The notes beneath the pieces are model-generated. The model saw only the letters and a list, made by a program, of their open reading frames with translations, was not told the origin of the DNA and did no database searches. Both the position numbers and the translations under genes were made by a program. This document shows, piece by piece, positions 5,154-6,723 of a stretch of 6,723 nt of DNA (its first letter is position 1; every line of letters begins with the position of its first letter). Origin of the DNA: Candidatus Parcubacteria bacterium (GTDB lineage: Bacteria; Patescibacteriota; Minisyncoccia; Phycocordibacterales; Phycocordibacteraceae); NCBI GenBank assembly GCA_027310925.1, contig DAICZX010000025.1:1-6723 (forward strand), in the 5' to 3' direction.

Positions 5154-5603
5154 ATGCAATCCGCTGAGAACCCGCAAAAGAAAACATCTCTTCTAAGACT
5201 ACTAAAACGATGCGGTCGTTTAATAGATGCTGAAATTGATACGTCGCTCAAACGACATTCCATCGCTAGAAGTCAATACGGGGTACTCTATCTCGTCGCT
5301 CATTATGGTGAACCATCGCAAACAGACTTGCTTGAGGTCCTGAAAATACAAGCGCCGACTCTCACACTCATTGTTGGTTCGTTAGTACGAAAGGGATGGC
5401 TTGCTCGTACCCCGTACCTTAAAGACAAGCGCATACATAAACTCAGACTGACTATAAATGGAAAAAAGAAGTTCAGACAGATACCTGATCCGGTGAGTAA
5501 GCTCCAGCGGGTGATCCTAAGAAACCTAAACGCAAAAGAAGTGCGCATGCTGGAGACAACTCTCAGCAAGGTCATCAAAAAATTAAGCCCAAAAGACGTA
5601 TGA
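5154..5603 (+). CDS. MarR family transcriptional regulator
   Basis: This 149-residue winged helix-turn-helix regulator is of the usual MarR length. MarR dimers typically repress their own operon and an adjacent transporter or enzyme gene until a small ligand or oxidant releases them from DNA. The N-terminal dimerisation helix spans about 8-36 (SLLRLLKRCGRLIDAEIDTSL). The DNA-binding part runs from SQYGVLYLVAHYG (40-52) through SQTDLLEVLKI (55-65) and the recognition helix APTLTLIVGSLVRKGWL (67-83) to the wing with KDKRIHKLRLT (89-99). The C-terminal helix (about 120-145) completes the dimer region. There is one Cys (20) but no obvious paired-Cys redox sensor. A perfect palindrome upstream supports autorepression. 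The stop codon overlaps the start of the MFS gene (ATGA, 5600-5603), indicating translational coupling. The gene is about 40% GC, much lower than the transporter it precedes. The ligand is unknown. Confidence 0.92.
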   Translation: MQSAENPQKKTSLLRLLKRCGRLIDAEIDTSLKRHSIARSQYGVLYLVAHYGEPSQTDLLEVLKIQAPTLTLIVGSLVRKGWLARTPYLKDKRIHKLRLTINGKKKFRQIPDPVSKLQRVILRNLNAKEVRMLETTLSKVIKKLSPKDV

Positions 5604-6723
5604 GTACCTTACTAAAAGAGATACTTGCGCCCGCCGATGTGAATAGTCCCAACTATAAATGGACGGCACTCTCCAACACGACACTCGGCATGTTCATGGC
5701 GGCGCTCGACTCAAGCATCGTCATTATCAGCTTGCCTGCCATATTCCGTGGCATCAATCTTGATCCTCTCTTGCCCGCCAACATCGGGTTCCTCTTGTGG
5801 ACGCTGATGGGTTACATGATGGTCACGGCGGTCCTCGTTGTCACGCTCGGCCGCTTAGGTGACATGTACGGCCGTGTGCGGATGTATAATGCTGGTTTCG
5901 TGGTGTTCACGCTCGCCTCTGTCGCGCTCTCGTTCACGCCTGGAACTGGTACAAGCGCGGCGATGTACCTCATCATCATGCGCATCGTGCAGGGAGTCGG
6001 TGGCGCGCTACTTATGGCAAATTCAGGGGCGATCCTCACCGATGTGTTTCCGTCGCATCAGCGAGGACTCGCTCTGGGGATTAATCAAGTCACCGCAATA
6101 GCAGGCTCATTCATCGGCTTGGTGGTCGGTGGGATTCTCGCAGCGATTGACTGGCACCTTATTTTCTTGATCAACGTGCCGATCGGCATTTTCGGCACAA
6201 TATGGGCGTACTGGAAGCTGCGTGATACAGGCGTGCGCAGAAAAGAGTCGATCGACTGGTGGGGCAATATCACCTTTGCGCTCGGCCTTGTGGCGCTTTT
6301 GGTCGGCATCACGTACGGCATCCAACCCTACGCGGGCCACACGATGGGCTGGACCAGCCCGCTGGTTGTGGGGGTCCTTTCGTTCGGCGTTCTGTCGCTC
6401 ATTGCGTTCACGCTCATCGAGTTGCGTTTGCGCGAGCCCATGTTTAACTTGCGACTATTCGGCATCCGCGCCTTCTCTGCAGGAAACATCGCTGGGCTTT
6501 TGGGCGCTATAGGCCGCGGCGGGCTACAGTTCATGCTCATCATATGGCTGCAAGGGATATGGCTGCCACTCCACGGCTATCCGTTCGAGTCTACGCCCTT
6601 GTGGGCTGGCATCTACATGCTTCCGCTTACGGCGGGATTCCTCGTAGCAGGCCCCGTTTCAGGCTGGCTCTCCGACAAATTCGGCGCTAAGTATTTTGCG
6701 ACTGGCGGAATGCTCTTGGGTGC
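5600..6723 (+). CDS. MFS transporter, DHA2 (14-TM) drug-efflux type, partial
   Basis: The first 374 codons of a major facilitator transporter run off the window end; complete relatives of the EmrB/QacA class have about 470-520 residues. Visible motifs: MFMAALDSSIVIISLPAI (31-48, motif D1 with Asp37 in the first helix), GRLGDMYGR (84-92, motif A loop), RIVQGVGGALL (128-138, motif B with Arg128), GSFIGLVVGG (169-178, motif C position, with Leu instead of the usual Pro), IDWWG (218-222), and IELRLREPMFNLRLF (273-287), a mark of the 14-helix DHA2 branch. Family members export lipophilic drugs or dyes at the inner membrane by proton antiport. The start codon lies within the marR stop (ATGA), so expression should follow MarR control. 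It is clearly GC-richer than marR (for example 41 of 60 bases at 6301-6360 against 25 of 60 at 5401-5460). The substrate is not predictable. Confidence 0.9.
   Translation, partial: MSTLLKEILAPADVNSPNYKWTALSNTTLGMFMAALDSSIVIISLPAIFRGINLDPLLPANIGFLLWTLMGYMMVTAVLVVTLGRLGDMYGRVRMYNAGFVVFTLASVALSFTPGTGTSAAMYLIIMRIVQGVGGALLMANSGAILTDVFPSHQRGLALGINQVTAIAGSFIGLVVGGILAAIDWHLIFLINVPIGIFGTIWAYWKLRDTGVRRKESIDWWGNITFALGLVALLVGITYGIQPYAGHTMGWTSPLVVGVLSFGVLSLIAFTLIELRLREPMFNLRLFGIRAFSAGNIAGLLGAIGRGGLQFMLIIWLQGIWLPLHGYPFESTPLWAGIYMLPLTAGFLVAGPVSGWLSDKFGAKYFATGGMLLG

Noticed and set aside
5812..6039. ORFs on both strands inside the MFS region
   Set aside because: All are shadows of the long open transporter frame from 5600, which shows DHA2 motifs throughout.

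Overview
The window looks like a piece of a small bacterial chromosome, most plausibly from the Candidate Phyla Radiation (Patescibacteria, Parcubacteria-like). That assignment is an inference from the style of the RNase Y, the HU, the short DoxX and HD-type proteins, the solitary IS200-type element and the near absence of Shine-Dalgarno sequences. No rRNA, tRNA or CRISPR array is visible. Base composition is mixed: the rhodanese and marR genes are roughly 40% GC, RNase Y is near 50%, and the transporter at the right end is clearly richer.

Layout, left to right. The window opens in the last 56 codons of clpP. A 200-base gap with two competing hairpins follows, then a full-length RNase Y gene (rny), then an HU gene with its own good promoter (1917-1944) and a strong hairpin terminator (2285-2320). 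The next 565 bases hold no intact gene. They contain the remains of an IS200/IS605-family element: a tnpA broken by several indels and a stop codon, flanked by related subterminal hairpins. To its right, a single-domain rhodanese and a DoxX-type membrane protein with a four-cysteine tail form a probable two-gene unit. Tail to tail with it, only two bases away, lies a minus-strand gene for a divergent HD-GYP-like phosphohydrolase. A divergent intergenic region (4889-5153) then separates that gene from a MarR regulator and a 14-TM drug-efflux-type MFS transporter. These last two overlap by ATGA and sit behind a perfect palindromic operator. The transporter runs off the right end.

How the genes fit together. 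clpP and rny are protein- and RNA-turnover housekeeping genes, and HU is the chromosome-packaging protein. The rhodanese and DoxX pair suggests sulfur or thiol redox chemistry at the membrane. The marR-MFS pair looks like a self-repressed, inducible efflux operon. The HD protein has no obvious pathway partner here.

The most useful points for a second look are the broken transposase, which plain ORF calling misses, the MarR operator placed on its own promoter, the Cys-rich DoxX tail, the HD protein lacking a GYP motif, and several promoters that would give leaderless or nearly leaderless mRNAs. I found no convincing wholly new system.
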